A stretch of 64,000 nt of DNA from an uncultured Oscillospiraceae bacterium (GCA_910587505.1 CAJULD010000013.1:3136-67135), one strand, 5' to 3'. Shown: positions 49,053 to 57,823, counted from the first letter of the stretch. The notes: a model not told the origin generated them from the letters alone. Translations and numbers: made by a program.

Positions 49053-50851
49053 TGAGCACGATCAGGAAAAGATTTGCTGCCCTGCTGTGTACGCTGCTGA
49101 TGCTGCTGTGCGCCTGCGGGGAAAAGCCGGAGGAGGGCGACATCCTGCCTCCGGAGGAGGAGAGCGGGCCTTACACCCTTGCTGTCCGGGCGGGCGAGCC
49201 CCAGACCACGTTGTCCCCCGCCGCCGTTACCGCCCAGGGCGGGGAGACGATCCTCCATCACCTCTTTGAAAACCTTCTGCGCTGGACCGACGGCGGCGAC
49301 GGCTGGGCGGTGCTGGAGAGCGGGCAGGCGGAGAGCTACACCGTGGAAACCGACTACGCCGGCAACGCCACCTACACCTTCACCATCCGGGAGGATGCCC
49401 GCTGGTCCGACGGGAAGGCGGTCACGGCGGAGGACTTTGTCACCGCCTGGCAGCGTCTGGCGGACCCGTCCAGCAACCTGCCTCACCGGGAGCTGATGTC
49501 GGCTCTCACCGGCTTTGACGAGGTGCTGGAGGATGGAACGGCGGCCCCGCTGGGGGTGTCCGCTCCGGACAGCCGGACCCTGGTGGCAACCCTCAACGGC
49601 AGTCCCGCCTGGTTTCTGGAGGAGGTCTGCGCCGGGGCCTACACCATGCCGGTGCGCCCGGACCTGGTAAACCAGAGCGACGGGGCCGTCACCAACGGGG
49701 CCTACACCGCCGTGGACTTCAGCCGGGAACAGGTGTCGCTCAAGCGCAGCGAAACCTATTACAATACCAATCCCCTGGGCCCGGAGGTGATCGAGTTCCG
49801 GCCCGCGGACGCGGAGGACGGGGACCTGACGGAGCCCGCTCTGACCACCGCTCTGCCGTCTGAGCAGCTCCGGGAGCTGGCGGCCAGCGGACTGTGGACG
49901 CCGGAGCCGGTGACAGGAATCTACGGGGTGCTGCTGAACACCCGGACGGCCCCCTTTGACAACGAGAATGTCCGCACGGCCTTCCATCTGGCAATTGACC
50001 GGCAGTCCCTGGCCGAAGCGCTGGGCGATTTGACCATCCGGTCCGCGCCGGGAGTGGTTCCTTACGGGGTGTCCGATTACAGCGCGCGGCCTCCGGTGGA
50101 AATCGAGGCGGACGGTGCGCCGGCGGACCCCATCGCCGGGCCGGAGCCGGAGAAGCCGGCCCCCACCTGCCGGGATTTCCGGTCCCACAGCCTGGAGCTG
50201 GTGACGGCGGAGCACACCCACGATTACGAGACCGACCGCAGCTACGCCCAGGCGCTGCTGGCCAACGCGGGGTACCCCGGCGGCAGCGGCTTTCCGGCGG
50301 CAGAGTATCTCTATGTGGAGCAGACGGGGCTGGATGGCCAGCTGGCCCGCGTTCTGTGTGATATGTGGAAGGAGAGCCTGGGCGTGACCGTCACCGTCCG
50401 TGAGGCAGGCCAGGAGGAATATGACGCGCTTCTCGCGCCCCCTCCGCCGGAGGAGGCGGACGGAGAAGCCGCGGAGGCGGAGACAGAGGAGGGCGAAGAA
50501 GCGGAGCCCCTTCCCGCCTTCCAGATGGCGGGGCAGCTCCTCTCCCCCGCCTACAGCGACGCGGGAGCGCTGCTGCGGTTCTGGCACAGCGAGAATACGG
50601 AAAACGCCACCGGCTACGCCAGCGACGCCTTCGACATCCTGCTGGATGCCGCCCGCGACACAGCGTCCCCCGACGCACAGGACGCCTACCTCCACGATGC
50701 GGAGGCCATTCTGCTCAAGGACTCGCCGGTAATTCCGGTCTACTGTCAGGGCGGCAGCTTCCGGCTGTCCGGGGGATACGCCGGACTGTACCGCGCCCCG
50801 GACGGGGTGTTCTTCCTGTACAACGTCCACCGGGAAGCTGCGGCGGGATAA
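49052..50851 (+). CDS. Peptide-type (family 5) ABC solute-binding lipoprotein
   Basis: A 599-residue secreted lipoprotein. The signal MSTIRKRFAALLCTLLMLLCAC ends in a lipobox Cys. The fold is SBP family 5: LHHLFENLLRW, the domain hallmark YTFTIREDARWSDGKAVTAEDFVTAWQRL, and NENVRTAFHLAIDRQSLAEAL. Two acidic Pro-rich insertions (around residues 350-375 and 455-485) are unusual. Oligopeptide permease genes are not adjacent, so it is an orphan binding protein coupled to a helicase gene by a one-base overlap. It may feed a distant Opp system or be a sensor. Confidence 0.87.
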   Translation: MSTIRKRFAALLCTLLMLLCACGEKPEEGDILPPEEESGPYTLAVRAGEPQTTLSPAAVTAQGGETILHHLFENLLRWTDGGDGWAVLESGQAESYTVETDYAGNATYTFTIREDARWSDGKAVTAEDFVTAWQRLADPSSNLPHRELMSALTGFDEVLEDGTAAPLGVSAPDSRTLVATLNGSPAWFLEEVCAGAYTMPVRPDLVNQSDGAVTNGAYTAVDFSREQVSLKRSETYYNTNPLGPEVIEFRPADAEDGDLTEPALTTALPSEQLRELAASGLWTPEPVTGIYGVLLNTRTAPFDNENVRTAFHLAIDRQSLAEALGDLTIRSAPGVVPYGVSDYSARPPVEIEADGAPADPIAGPEPEKPAPTCRDFRSHSLELVTAEHTHDYETDRSYAQALLANAGYPGGSGFPAAEYLYVEQTGLDGQLARVLCDMWKESLGVTVTVREAGQEEYDALLAPPPPEEADGEAAEAETEEGEEAEPLPAFQMAGQLLSPAYSDAGALLRFWHSENTENATGYASDAFDILLDAARDTASPDAQDAYLHDAEAILLKDSPVIPVYCQGGSFRLSGGYAGLYRAPDGVFFLYNVHREAAAG

Positions 50852-50864
50852 TTATCTGGCGTCC

Positions 50865-50890
50865 ATTCTTTTTCTTGAAAGGAAAAGAAT
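50865..50890. terminator. A/T hairpin terminator after the binding protein (family C)
   Basis: ATTCTTTTTC and GGAAAAGAAT form a stem with one mismatch, followed by CAAAAAGGAACTTCAGGAA, the recurring family-C arrangement. Confidence 0.6.
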
Positions 50891-50904
50891 CAAAAAGGAA
50901 CTTC

Positions 50905-51087
50905 AGGAAGGGTCATTGATCGCCTCGCAGGAGCTTCCGGAAAGTTTTCGCCCGCCTTTTTCAAAAGGCGGTGGGTCCAGGGCAAAGCCCTGGCGGGGTG
51001 CAGGGGTAGAGCTCCTGTCGGGTTTGGGTGAACCCAACATTCATCTGTCAACAAAAACTGTCAATTCATGGAGGAGGAAAACATTCT
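50905..51087. repeat. Repeat-rich leader region of cooS
   Basis: Stems CGCCTTT/AAAAGGCG (50952-50969) and CCAGGGC/GCCCTGG (50977-50993) are dispersed intergenic hairpins of this genome. A palindrome TTGGGTGAACCCAA lies near 51025, and TGTCAA occurs twice, 14 bases apart, at about 51048-51067 just before the cooS ribosome site. No clear -10/-35 pair is seen. Confidence 0.4.
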
Positions 51088-52977
51088 ATGAACAGCTGTA
51101 CCGACTGCCTCAGCCGCAACACCTGTCCCAGCGCGGATAAACCCATGGAGAACTATATCCGTTCCCTGCCAATGGAGACTGCCCATCACCGGGTGGCCAC
51201 CCAGGAGACCAAGTGCGGCTTCGGCCTTCAGGGCGTGTGCTGCCGCCTGTGCGCCAACGGCCCCTGCCGCATCACCCCCGACGCCCCCCGTGGCATCTGC
51301 GGGGCCAGCGCCGACACCATCGTGGCCCGGAACTTCCTCCGGGCCGTGGCAGCCGGATCCGGCTGCTATATCCACGTGGTGGAGAATACCGCCCGGCAGC
51401 TGAAAAACACCGGGCTGCACAGAGACAGGATCCGCAGCGAGAAGGCCCTGAACCACCTGGCGGAGCTCTTCGGCATCACCGGGGAGGACAGGTACGATCT
51501 GTGCGTGAAGGTGGCCGACGCGGTGCTCTCCGACCTTTACCGGCCGGAGTACGAGCGCATGGAACTGGTGGAAAAGCTGGCCTACGGCCCTCGGGTAAAG
51601 CGCTGGAAGGAACTGGGCATCATGCCCGGCGGCGCAAAGGGCGAGGTCTTCAACAACATCGTCAAGACCTCCACCAATTTGAGCTCCGACCCCGTGGAGA
51701 TGCTGGTCTCCTGCCTGCGGCTGGGCGTGTCCACCGGCATATACGGCCTCCAGCTGACCAACCTGCTCAACGACGTGGTGCTGGGCGACCCGGAGATCCG
51801 TACCGCCCCTGTAGGCATGAACGTTATTGACCCCGATTATATCAATATTCTTATCACCGGCCACCAGCACTCTCTGTTTACCTATATTCAGGACCGGCTG
51901 CTGGACGAGGACGTGGTGGCCAGAGCCCGGGCCGCGGGCGCCAGGGGCTTCAAGCTGGTGGGCTGCACCTGCGTGGGCCAGGACCTCCAGCTTCGTGGAG
52001 CTCACTACACCGAAATCTTTGACGGCCACGCGGGCAACAACTATATCTCCGAGGCGGTACTCTCCTGCGGAGCCATCGACGCGGTGCTCAGTGAGTTCAA
52101 CTGCACCCTGCCGGGCATCGAGACCATCTGCGACGAGCTGAAAATAAAGCAGATCTGTCTGGATGTGGTGGCCAAGAAGGCCAATGCGGAATACATCCCC
52201 TTCCACTACGAGACCCGGCAGGCGGACGGCGATAAGATCATCGACGAGATCATCGCCGCCTACAGGGAGCGCCGGGGCAGCGTGCCCATGAACCTGTTTA
52301 CGGACCACGGCAACAAAAACACCCTCACCGGCGTCAGCGAGGGCAGCCTGAAGGCCTTCCTGGGCGGCAGCTGGAAACCCCTCATCGACCTCATTGTCTC
52401 CGGTCAGATCCGGGGTCTGGCCGGCGTCGTTGGCTGCTCCAGCGTGGCCTACGGACACGACACCCTCACCGCCGAGCTGACACGCGAGCTCATCGCCAAA
52501 GACATTCTGGTGCTGACGGCAGGCTGCTCCTCCGGCGGACTGGAGAACATCGGGCTCATGACCCCCGAGGCCGCCGAGCTGGCGGGCCCAGGCCTCAGGG
52601 CTGTGTGCAAACAGCTGGGCATCCCTCCGGTACTGAACTTTGGTCCCTGTCTCGCCATTGGCCGGTTGGAGATCGTGGCCACCGAAATTGCCGGGGAACT
52701 GGGAGTGGACCTTCCCCAGCTGCCTCTGGTCCTCTCCGCCGCCCAGTGGCTGGAGGAGCAGGCGCTGGCCGACGGGGCTTTCGCGCTGGCGCTGGGTCTG
52801 CCGCTTCATCTGGGCGTACCGCCCTTTATCACCGGCAGCAGGCTGGTGACCCGTATGCTGACCGGGGATATGACGGGCCTTACCGGCGGCCGGGTGATCG
52901 TGGACGGCGACGGAAAGAGCGCGGCAAACACTTTGTCGGCCATCATTGAGGAGAAGCGCAGGGCCCTCAATATTTAA
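51088..52977 (+). CDS. cooS: CooS-type carbon monoxide dehydrogenase, variant active site
   Basis: A 629-residue Ni-Fe CO dehydrogenase-family protein. The D-cluster cysteines (C43, C51) and B-cluster cysteines (C52, C55, C60, C71) are in place. All six C-cluster ligands are found: H259 (GHQH), C295 (GCTCVGQ), C339 (EFNC), C450 (VVGCSS), C480 (TAGCSSGG) and C521 (NFGPC). Two acid-base residues of model enzymes are missing: where Carboxydothermus CODH-II has Lys563 there is Gln558 (EEQALADG), and where it has His93 and a row of histidines there is GCYIHVVENTA (Tyr94). So CO oxidation should not be assumed. GGAGGAGG precedes the ATG. Followed at once by cooF-like and NADH oxidoreductase genes; no cooC maturation gene is in the window. 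Confidence 0.92.
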   Translation: MNSCTDCLSRNTCPSADKPMENYIRSLPMETAHHRVATQETKCGFGLQGVCCRLCANGPCRITPDAPRGICGASADTIVARNFLRAVAAGSGCYIHVVENTARQLKNTGLHRDRIRSEKALNHLAELFGITGEDRYDLCVKVADAVLSDLYRPEYERMELVEKLAYGPRVKRWKELGIMPGGAKGEVFNNIVKTSTNLSSDPVEMLVSCLRLGVSTGIYGLQLTNLLNDVVLGDPEIRTAPVGMNVIDPDYINILITGHQHSLFTYIQDRLLDEDVVARARAAGARGFKLVGCTCVGQDLQLRGAHYTEIFDGHAGNNYISEAVLSCGAIDAVLSEFNCTLPGIETICDELKIKQICLDVVAKKANAEYIPFHYETRQADGDKIIDEIIAAYRERRGSVPMNLFTDHGNKNTLTGVSEGSLKAFLGGSWKPLIDLIVSGQIRGLAGVVGCSSVAYGHDTLTAELTRELIAKDILVLTAGCSSGGLENIGLMTPEAAELAGPGLRAVCKQLGIPPVLNFGPCLAIGRLEIVATEIAGELGVDLPQLPLVLSAAQWLEEQALADGAFALALGLPLHLGVPPFITGSRLVTRMLTGDMTGLTGGRVIVDGDGKSAANTLSAIIEEKRRALNI

Positions 52978-52992
52978 GGAAGGCGGGAGAAC

Positions 52993-53466
52993 ATGAAACG
53001 AATTTTTATCGACCCCGCCAAATGCGACGGGTGTAAGAACTGTACCGTCGCATGCATGGCGTCCCACAGCGACATGACCCCCAGAAAGGGTACTTCAGCG
53101 GAGCTCCGGCAGGCCGTATACGCCCTGGACCTCACCGACCCCGCCACCCGGTCCCGGAACCGGATCGTCTCTGACGGACAGGGCGGGTACAGTCCCATTT
53201 TCTGCCGCCACTGCGATATTCCCGACTGCGCGGCGGCCTGTATGAGCGGGGCGCTGGAAAAAAATATGGAAACCGGGCTGGTGGAGTATAACGCGGACAG
53301 GTGCGCGGCATGCTATATGTGCGTGATGAGCTGCCGCTACGGCGTGCCGTCCGTCACGCCGGACCGGACGCGGATGATAAAGTGCGACTTCTGCGTCCAC
53401 CTGGAGGAGGGTCCCGCCTGCGTGCGGGCCTGTCCCAAAAAGGCCATTGAAGTGAGGGAGGTGTGA
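52993..53466 (+). CDS. cooF: CooF-like 4Fe-4S ferredoxin subunit
   Basis: A 157-residue polyferredoxin with four cysteine groups: C11, C14, C17, C21 (CDGCKNCTVAC), then FCRHCDIPDCAAAC, then CAACYMCVMSC, and CDFC with a late ACVRACP. This gives up to four [4Fe-4S] clusters, as in CooF/HycB/DmsB-type electron-transfer subunits. It should carry electrons between CooS and the flavoprotein encoded next. It begins 15 bases after cooS with GGGAG upstream, and its stop is 2 bases before the oxidoreductase start. Confidence 0.9.
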   Translation: MKRIFIDPAKCDGCKNCTVACMASHSDMTPRKGTSAELRQAVYALDLTDPATRSRNRIVSDGQGGYSPIFCRHCDIPDCAAACMSGALEKNMETGLVEYNADRCAACYMCVMSCRYGVPSVTPDRTRMIKCDFCVHLEEGPACVRACPKKAIEVREV

Positions 53467-53468
53467 CC

Positions 53469-54698
53469 ATGGAGCGATTTGTCATCATCGGCGCCGGCGC
53501 GGCCGGCATGACTGCCGCGCAGACCCTCCGGGAATTCCGCCCCGAAGATACCATTACCGTCCTTTCCACCGACGAACACGTCCACTCCCGCTGCATGCTC
53601 CATAAGTTTCTGGGTCACGAGCGGACCATTGAGGGCATCAACTTTGTTGGCCAGGATTTCTTCGAGAAAAAGGATATTTTCCATATTCCCTGCCAGACCG
53701 TGACCAGAATCGACACGGAAGCCAGGCTGGTTTACTACGGGGAGAATTACAGCATTCCCTATGACAAGCTGCTCATTGCCACCGGCTCCGGGTTCTTCAT
53801 CCCCCCCATCCCCCATTTCCGGGAGGCCCCCAATGTGTTCGGCTTCCGGGATCTCAGCGACGCGCTGCAAATCGACGAAGCCTTTGCCAGGGGGAAGCGG
53901 GTGTTCATCGTGGGCTCCGGTCTGGTGGGCCTGGACGCGGCGTCGGCCCTCTGCCACCGGGGGGCGGATATTACCATCGCCGAAATGGCTCCCCGTGTGA
54001 TGCCCCTGCAAACCGACGATTACGCCGCCAGCGTGTACCAGAAGGCGTTTGAGGACCACGGCTGCCGGTTCCTGCTGGGCATCGGAGCCACGGACGCGGT
54101 GGTGGACGGAGCGGGGAACATTACGGAGGTGATCCTCTCCACCGGGGAGCACGTGCCCTGCGACTTTATCATCATGGCCGCCGGCGTGCGGCCCAGAATT
54201 CAGATCGCGCTGGACAGCGGCATCAAGGCGGAGCGTGCCATCGAAGTGGACGACCATCTGCGCACTTCCGCAGCCGGCGTCTACGCGGCGGGAGACTGCA
54301 CGGGCCTGTCCGGCGTGTGGCCGGACGCCATGGCCCAGGGCAAGGCGGCGGCGGAGAACATGGCGGGGATCGATACGCCCTATGAGAAGCCTTATCCCTT
54401 TAAAAATACCAGCAATTTCTTCGGCGTGACCATGCTCAGCGTGGGCCGGATGGATCTGACCGAGGGGGCGGAGGTAATCGTCCACAAAACGCCCAGCGAG
54501 TACAGGAAGGCCATCATTACCGACGGGAAGCTCACCGGATATCTGTCTCTGGGAGACATCTCCAACCACGGACTGTATCTGCATCTCATCAGGAACGGGA
54601 TCGACGTCAGCGATAAGAAGGACAAAATCTTCCGCCTGACCTTCGCGGACTTCTACGGGATCAATCAGAAAAACGGAGAATACGTCTATACGGTTTAG
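53469..54698 (+). CDS. FAD/NAD(P)-dependent oxidoreductase (CODH-linked FNOR)
   Basis: A 409-residue pyridine-nucleotide-disulfide-type oxidoreductase. The FAD motif is VIIGAGAAGMTAAQTLRE at residues 5-22, ATGS marks the second FAD contact, the NAD(P)H motif is VFIVGSGLVGLDAASAL (about residue 145), and GVYAAGDCTG completes the FAD site. It looks like the NADH oxidoreductase often found after cooS-cooF in Clostridia, which would connect CooS electrons to NAD(P)H. Family members also include rubredoxin reductase and NADH oxidase. I chose ATG 53469 (GGGAGGTG upstream) over GTG 53463. Last gene of the three-gene operon. Confidence 0.9.
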   Translation: MERFVIIGAGAAGMTAAQTLREFRPEDTITVLSTDEHVHSRCMLHKFLGHERTIEGINFVGQDFFEKKDIFHIPCQTVTRIDTEARLVYYGENYSIPYDKLLIATGSGFFIPPIPHFREAPNVFGFRDLSDALQIDEAFARGKRVFIVGSGLVGLDAASALCHRGADITIAEMAPRVMPLQTDDYAASVYQKAFEDHGCRFLLGIGATDAVVDGAGNITEVILSTGEHVPCDFIIMAAGVRPRIQIALDSGIKAERAIEVDDHLRTSAAGVYAAGDCTGLSGVWPDAMAQGKAAAENMAGIDTPYEKPYPFKNTSNFFGVTMLSVGRMDLTEGAEVIVHKTPSEYRKAIITDGKLTGYLSLGDISNHGLYLHLIRNGIDVSDKKDKIFRLTFADFYGINQKNGEYVYTV

Positions 54699-54800
54699 GC
54701 CCCATACTTTCTCCTGATCTTAAAAGCAAAAGTTGCAAAAAGGACTTTTGAGAATTCAGCATATTGCCCCGTAAGAGCTTCCCGAAAATTCGGAAACTTT

Positions 54801-54967
54801 CAGAACCAGACTTCATAACCGGAGGATGCCGGATGGGCGGGGGGATCTTTCCGCCGGACAGGGCAGATTTTCACAGACGGGCTGACGCCCGGCAGGAAAA
54901 TTTAACGCAGCATGGCGGGAAAAAGGTCCGGCCATACCGCGCTAAACCGTTGTGAAGACAGGTTCTT
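54801..54967. mobile_element. Family-B MITE-like element, 167 bp (longest copy)
   Basis: Left end CAGAACCAGACTTCATAACC and right end GGTTGTGAAGACAGGTTCTT are imperfect inverted repeats. Inside are GGATGCCGGATGGGCGG, a TGACGCCCGGCAGGAAAATT stretch and TGGCGGGAAAAAGG. The element at 11930 is the same in the other orientation with ~40 bases less in the centre. It lies between the converging oxidoreductase and DUF2284 genes. Confidence 0.75.
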
Positions 54968-55007
54968 AAAGCGCCGCGGAGACCTTTCGAGGTCCCCGCG
55001 GCGCTTT
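54968..55007. terminator. Bidirectional terminator before the DUF2284 gene end
   Basis: AAAGCGCCGCGG and CCGCGGCGCTTT form a 12-bp stem, extended inside by GACCT/AGGTC, between converging genes. T-rich on both sides. Confidence 0.75.
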
Positions 55008-55014
55008 ATACTGA

Positions 55015-55554
55015 TCACCGGTACAGGATCAGGCTGAACCAGGTGACAATGTTGCCGCCGGGCCGGAACTCGATCCCCAGCCGCTCCGCCGTGTCGATCA
55101 CCAGTATGCCATGGCTCTCCACACAGGGGAACATCTTCTCCGGGTGGCGGCAGGGTCCGTCCGGGTAGGTGCATTTCACACAGATGGCGCAGGACTCTGT
55201 GGAAAGCGGACAGGTCTCCACGCCCTGGCTTTTCATCAGCGCATTCACCTGCCTGGTCACCTCCTCGTGGGCCGCCCGTGTGGCCAGGGTCCCCTCCATG
55301 TCCGCCGGATCCTCTACCTCCGTCATGGTGGTAATCAGGAGCGTATGAGGGTAGCTGAGGCACCGCTCCCGGCATTCCTCCACCGTTCCCACGGCGGGAG
55401 GACAGGCCCAGCTGCTGCCGTACCGGCTGCAATCCGCCTCGCAGACCTGCCGGACGCGGGGCGTAAAGGTCAGCTCCGCCGTATCAAAAAATTCATACTG
55501 CACAATGGGGAGCTCCCGCAGCCGCTCCTCCAGCCAGCTTCGATCCATCGACAT
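55015..55554 (-). CDS. DUF2284 metal-binding protein
   Basis: A 179-residue cysteine-rich protein of the DUF2284 family (predicted metal binding). Cysteines cluster in CEADCSRYGSSWACPPAVG and in CAICVKCTYPDGPCRHPEKMFPCVES, suitable for one or two iron-sulfur clusters or a zinc site. The SWACPP motif near residue 47 and the HPEKMFPCVESHGI stretch are the family marks. Function unknown; often found in anaerobes. Two close starts (ATG 55554 and ATG 55548) follow AAGGACGGAG; either is possible. Divergent from darA. Confidence 0.82.
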   Translation of the reverse strand: MSMDRSWLEERLRELPIVQYEFFDTAELTFTPRVRQVCEADCSRYGSSWACPPAVGTVEECRERCLSYPHTLLITTMTEVEDPADMEGTLATRAAHEEVTRQVNALMKSQGVETCPLSTESCAICVKCTYPDGPCRHPEKMFPCVESHGILVIDTAERLGIEFRPGGNIVTWFSLILYR

Positions 55555-55688
55555 CTCCGTCCTTTCTTTTTGTCTCAATATATCACATTTTTTCTCCAAT
55601 GGGAAGAGTCCTGCCGCATTCTTCAGGAAAACTGCCCTGCCCTCGGGGAGCCGGGGCGGAAAGCTCCGGCAGCGCCGCCAGATTTTTC

Positions 55689-55716
55689 TTGCAAACCGCC
55701 CGTCATCTGGTATAAT
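55689..55716 (+). promoter_or_regulatory. Promoter of darA
   Basis: TTGCAA (55689-55694) and a perfect TATAAT (55711-55716), 16 bases apart, 48 bases before the darA start. Confidence 0.7.
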
Positions 55717-55763
55717 AGAAATGTACAATCGACGATTCCAATCTGAAAGGCGAGGTGGACTCT

Positions 55764-56114
55764 ATGGAGAAGCAAAAACAGAAAATGCTCCTGGCAGTAA
55801 TCCAGGGCGACGACTACCCGGATACCGTGGACGACCTCAACCGCAACGGTTTCTTCGCCACGGTGCTCAGCTCCACCGGCGGCTTCCTGAAGAAGCGCAG
55901 CGTGACGCTGATGATCGGCGTGGAAGCCCATCGAGTACAGGCGGTGCTGGACGTGCTCAGGCAGTGCGCAGGACGGCGGCAGCAGATGACCTATTCCAAT
56001 CTTTCCATTTCTGCCGGCAGCCCCAATCCCTCCATCCCCATGATGCCGGTGCAGGTAAACGCCGGCGGCGTGGTGGTGTTTATCATGGATCTGGACGACA
56101 TCCAGAAATTCTGA
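55764..56114 (+). CDS. darA: Cyclic-di-AMP receptor DarA (PstA-like)
   Basis: A 116-residue PII-like protein. The N-terminal KMLLAVIQGDDYPDTVDDLNRNGFFATVLSSTGGFLKKRSVTLMIGVE carries the family pattern QxxD...L...G...T.L.S.GGFL..G/..T..IGV, and a glycine-rich end (VQVNAGGVVVFIMDLDD) completes the trimeric fold that binds c-di-AMP between subunits. Its downstream target is not known in any species. GAGGTGG precedes ATG 55764. A very strong hairpin terminates it, so it is monocistronic. Confidence 0.88.
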   Translation: MEKQKQKMLLAVIQGDDYPDTVDDLNRNGFFATVLSSTGGFLKKRSVTLMIGVEAHRVQAVLDVLRQCAGRRQQMTYSNLSISAGSPNPSIPMMPVQVNAGGVVVFIMDLDDIQKF

Positions 56115-56119
56115 ATCCG

Positions 56120-56160
56120 AACCGGTCCTCCGGAAGACGCCGTCTTCCGGAGGACCGGTT
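56120..56160. terminator. Very strong terminator after darA
   Basis: Two perfect 20-base arms (56120-56139 and 56141-56160) flank a single central base. The arms start AACCGGTCCTCC and end GGAGGACCGGTT. The flank TCCCTTCCCT is only moderately T-rich. Confidence 0.7.
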
Positions 56161-56208
56161 TCCCTTCCCTGCCCCGCTGCATAGACTGAGGCAGAGGGGG
56201 GATGTGTA

Positions 56209-57066
56209 ATGCAACCGATTCTATCCATCCTGGGCGGCGACATGCGCCAGGTCTGCCTGGCCCGGCTGCTGCTGGAGGACGGAAAAGAGGTCATGACCTG
56301 GGGGCTGGAGCAGGGCGGCGCGCCCAGGGGCGTGCCCCTGGATCAGGCTCTGGAGGGGGATGTTCTTCTGCTGCCGCTGCCGGTATGCCGGAGCGAGCGG
56401 CTGAACCTGCCGCTGACGGATACGGAGCTGGAGGCCGGGCGGCTGTGGGCCAGACTGCGCTATGACCAATTGCTGCTGGGCGGCATGACCGGGGACCTGA
56501 GAGCGCGGCTGATGGCGGACTACGGTCTGACCCTGCTGGACTACTACGACCGGGAGGAAACCCAGGTAGCCAACGCCGTACCCACGGCGGAGGGCGCGCT
56601 TCAGCTTGCCATGGAGTCCACCGACCATACGATCCATGGCAGCCGCTGTCTGATTATCGGCTACGGGCGGATCGGCCGGCTGCTGGCCGACCGGCTGCTG
56701 GCCCTGGGAGCCGAGGTCACGGTGTCCGCCCGGAAATACGGAGATCTGGCCTGGATCCAGGCCTGGGGCTGCCAGAGCATCCGCACCGGCGCGCTGACCG
56801 GACAGCTGGACCGGTTCGATCTGATTTTCAACACAGCGCCCGCCCTCGTCCTGGACGGCCCGCGGCTGCGGGAGATCCGGGAGGACTGCACCGTCATTGA
56901 CCTGGCCTCCGCCCCTGGCGGTACGGACCTGGCGGAGGCCAGGCGGCTGGGCCGCCGGGTGATCCCGGCTCCCGGCCTGCCGGGGAAGACCGCGCCCCGC
57001 ACCGCCGCCGCGGCCATCCGGGACAGTGTATACCATATATTGGAAGAACGAGGTGAACCCATTTGA
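56209..57066 (+). CDS. dpaA: Dipicolinate synthase subunit A
   Basis: A 285-residue DpaA (SpoVFA), the oxidoreductase-like subunit that with DpaB converts dihydrodipicolinate to dipicolinic acid for spore-core dehydration. It has an N-terminal variable domain (ILSILGGDMRQVCLARLLL) and a Rossmann domain with CLIIGYGRIGRLLADRLLALGAEV at about residue 145, followed by VIDLASAPGGTD. Length and layout are those of SpoVFA. It overlaps dpaB by 4 bases. No clear sigma-K promoter was identified, although CATAGACT at 56180 fits the CATANNNT -10 form without a well-placed -35. Confidence 0.93.
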   Translation: MQPILSILGGDMRQVCLARLLLEDGKEVMTWGLEQGGAPRGVPLDQALEGDVLLLPLPVCRSERLNLPLTDTELEAGRLWARLRYDQLLLGGMTGDLRARLMADYGLTLLDYYDREETQVANAVPTAEGALQLAMESTDHTIHGSRCLIIGYGRIGRLLADRLLALGAEVTVSARKYGDLAWIQAWGCQSIRTGALTGQLDRFDLIFNTAPALVLDGPRLREIREDCTVIDLASAPGGTDLAEARRLGRRVIPAPGLPGKTAPRTAAAAIRDSVYHILEERGEPI

Positions 57067-57638
57067 AATCGCAACGAGTGGGATTTGCATTCTGCGGTTC
57101 CTTCTGTACCCACAAAGAGGTCCTGAAGGAACTGGAAGCTGTATGCCGGGAATATGAAACGGTTCTGCCCATTCTATCCCAGGCATGTCAGACCACCGAC
57201 ACCCGTTTCGGCAGGGCATCGGACTTCATCGCCCAGGTGGAGCGTCTGACAGGACATACCGTGACCGGCGCCATCGAGACCGCGGAACCTATCGGCCCGA
57301 AAAAGCTGCTGGACGCGCTGATCATCGCGCCCTGCACCGGCAACACGCTGGCAAAGCTGGCCGCCGGCATCACCGATACGCCCGTGACCATGGCCGCCAA
57401 GGCCCATCTGCGCAACGACCGCCCGGTGGTGGTCGCCGTGGCCACCAACGACGGACTCAGCGCGGCGGCGAGAAATATTGGCGAGCTGCTGGCGCGGAAA
57501 AATTACTATTTTGTGCCGTTTGGTCAGGACGATCCGGAGCGGAAACCCTGCTCCCTGATGGCCGATTTTACCCGCATCCGGGAGACGCTGGACGCTGCCC
57601 TTCTGGGAAAACAGCTCCAGCCGGTGCTGCTGCGGTAA
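57063..57638 (+). CDS. dpaB: Dipicolinate synthase subunit B
   Basis: A 191-residue flavoprotein-like DpaB (SpoVFB). The N-terminal RVGFAFCGSFCTHKEVL and central LIIAPCTGNTLAKLAAGITDTPVTMAAKAHLRNDRPVVVA segments match the flavoprotein (DFP-like) family, and the C-terminal NYYFVPFGQDDPERKPCSL is typical of the subunit. It begins with TTG at 57063, GAGGTG upstream, overlapping the dpaA stop. The two subunits act in the mother cell late in sporulation; a terminator follows at 57685. Confidence 0.94.
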   Translation: MKSQRVGFAFCGSFCTHKEVLKELEAVCREYETVLPILSQACQTTDTRFGRASDFIAQVERLTGHTVTGAIETAEPIGPKKLLDALIIAPCTGNTLAKLAAGITDTPVTMAAKAHLRNDRPVVVAVATNDGLSAAARNIGELLARKNYYFVPFGQDDPERKPCSLMADFTRIRETLDAALLGKQLQPVLLR

Positions 57639-57684
57639 CGGCAGCGCCTTTACTTTTGAACCGCAACGGCTCCGCACCCATACA

Positions 57685-57722
57685 GCGCCCCCGCAAAGGC
57701 GAATCAGCCTTTGCGGGGGCGC
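57685..57722 (+). terminator. Strong terminator after dpaB
   Basis: GCGCCCCCGCAAAGGC (57685-57700) and GCCTTTGCGGGGGCGC (57707-57722) form a perfect 16-bp stem with a 6-base loop and TTCTCT after it. Confidence 0.8.
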
Positions 57723-57823
57723 TTCTCTGCGTCAAAAAGGCGCTGGAAAATATTCAGGAAGCTCCTGTGAGGAGGTATCCGGTAGAGTTCTTTTTCTTTC
57801 AGGAAGAAGCAGTAAGAACCCAA

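Noticed and set aside
51061..53067. 668-codon minus-strand frame opposite cooS
   Set aside because: Antisense shadow of cooS, whose cluster ligands are all in place on the plus strand.
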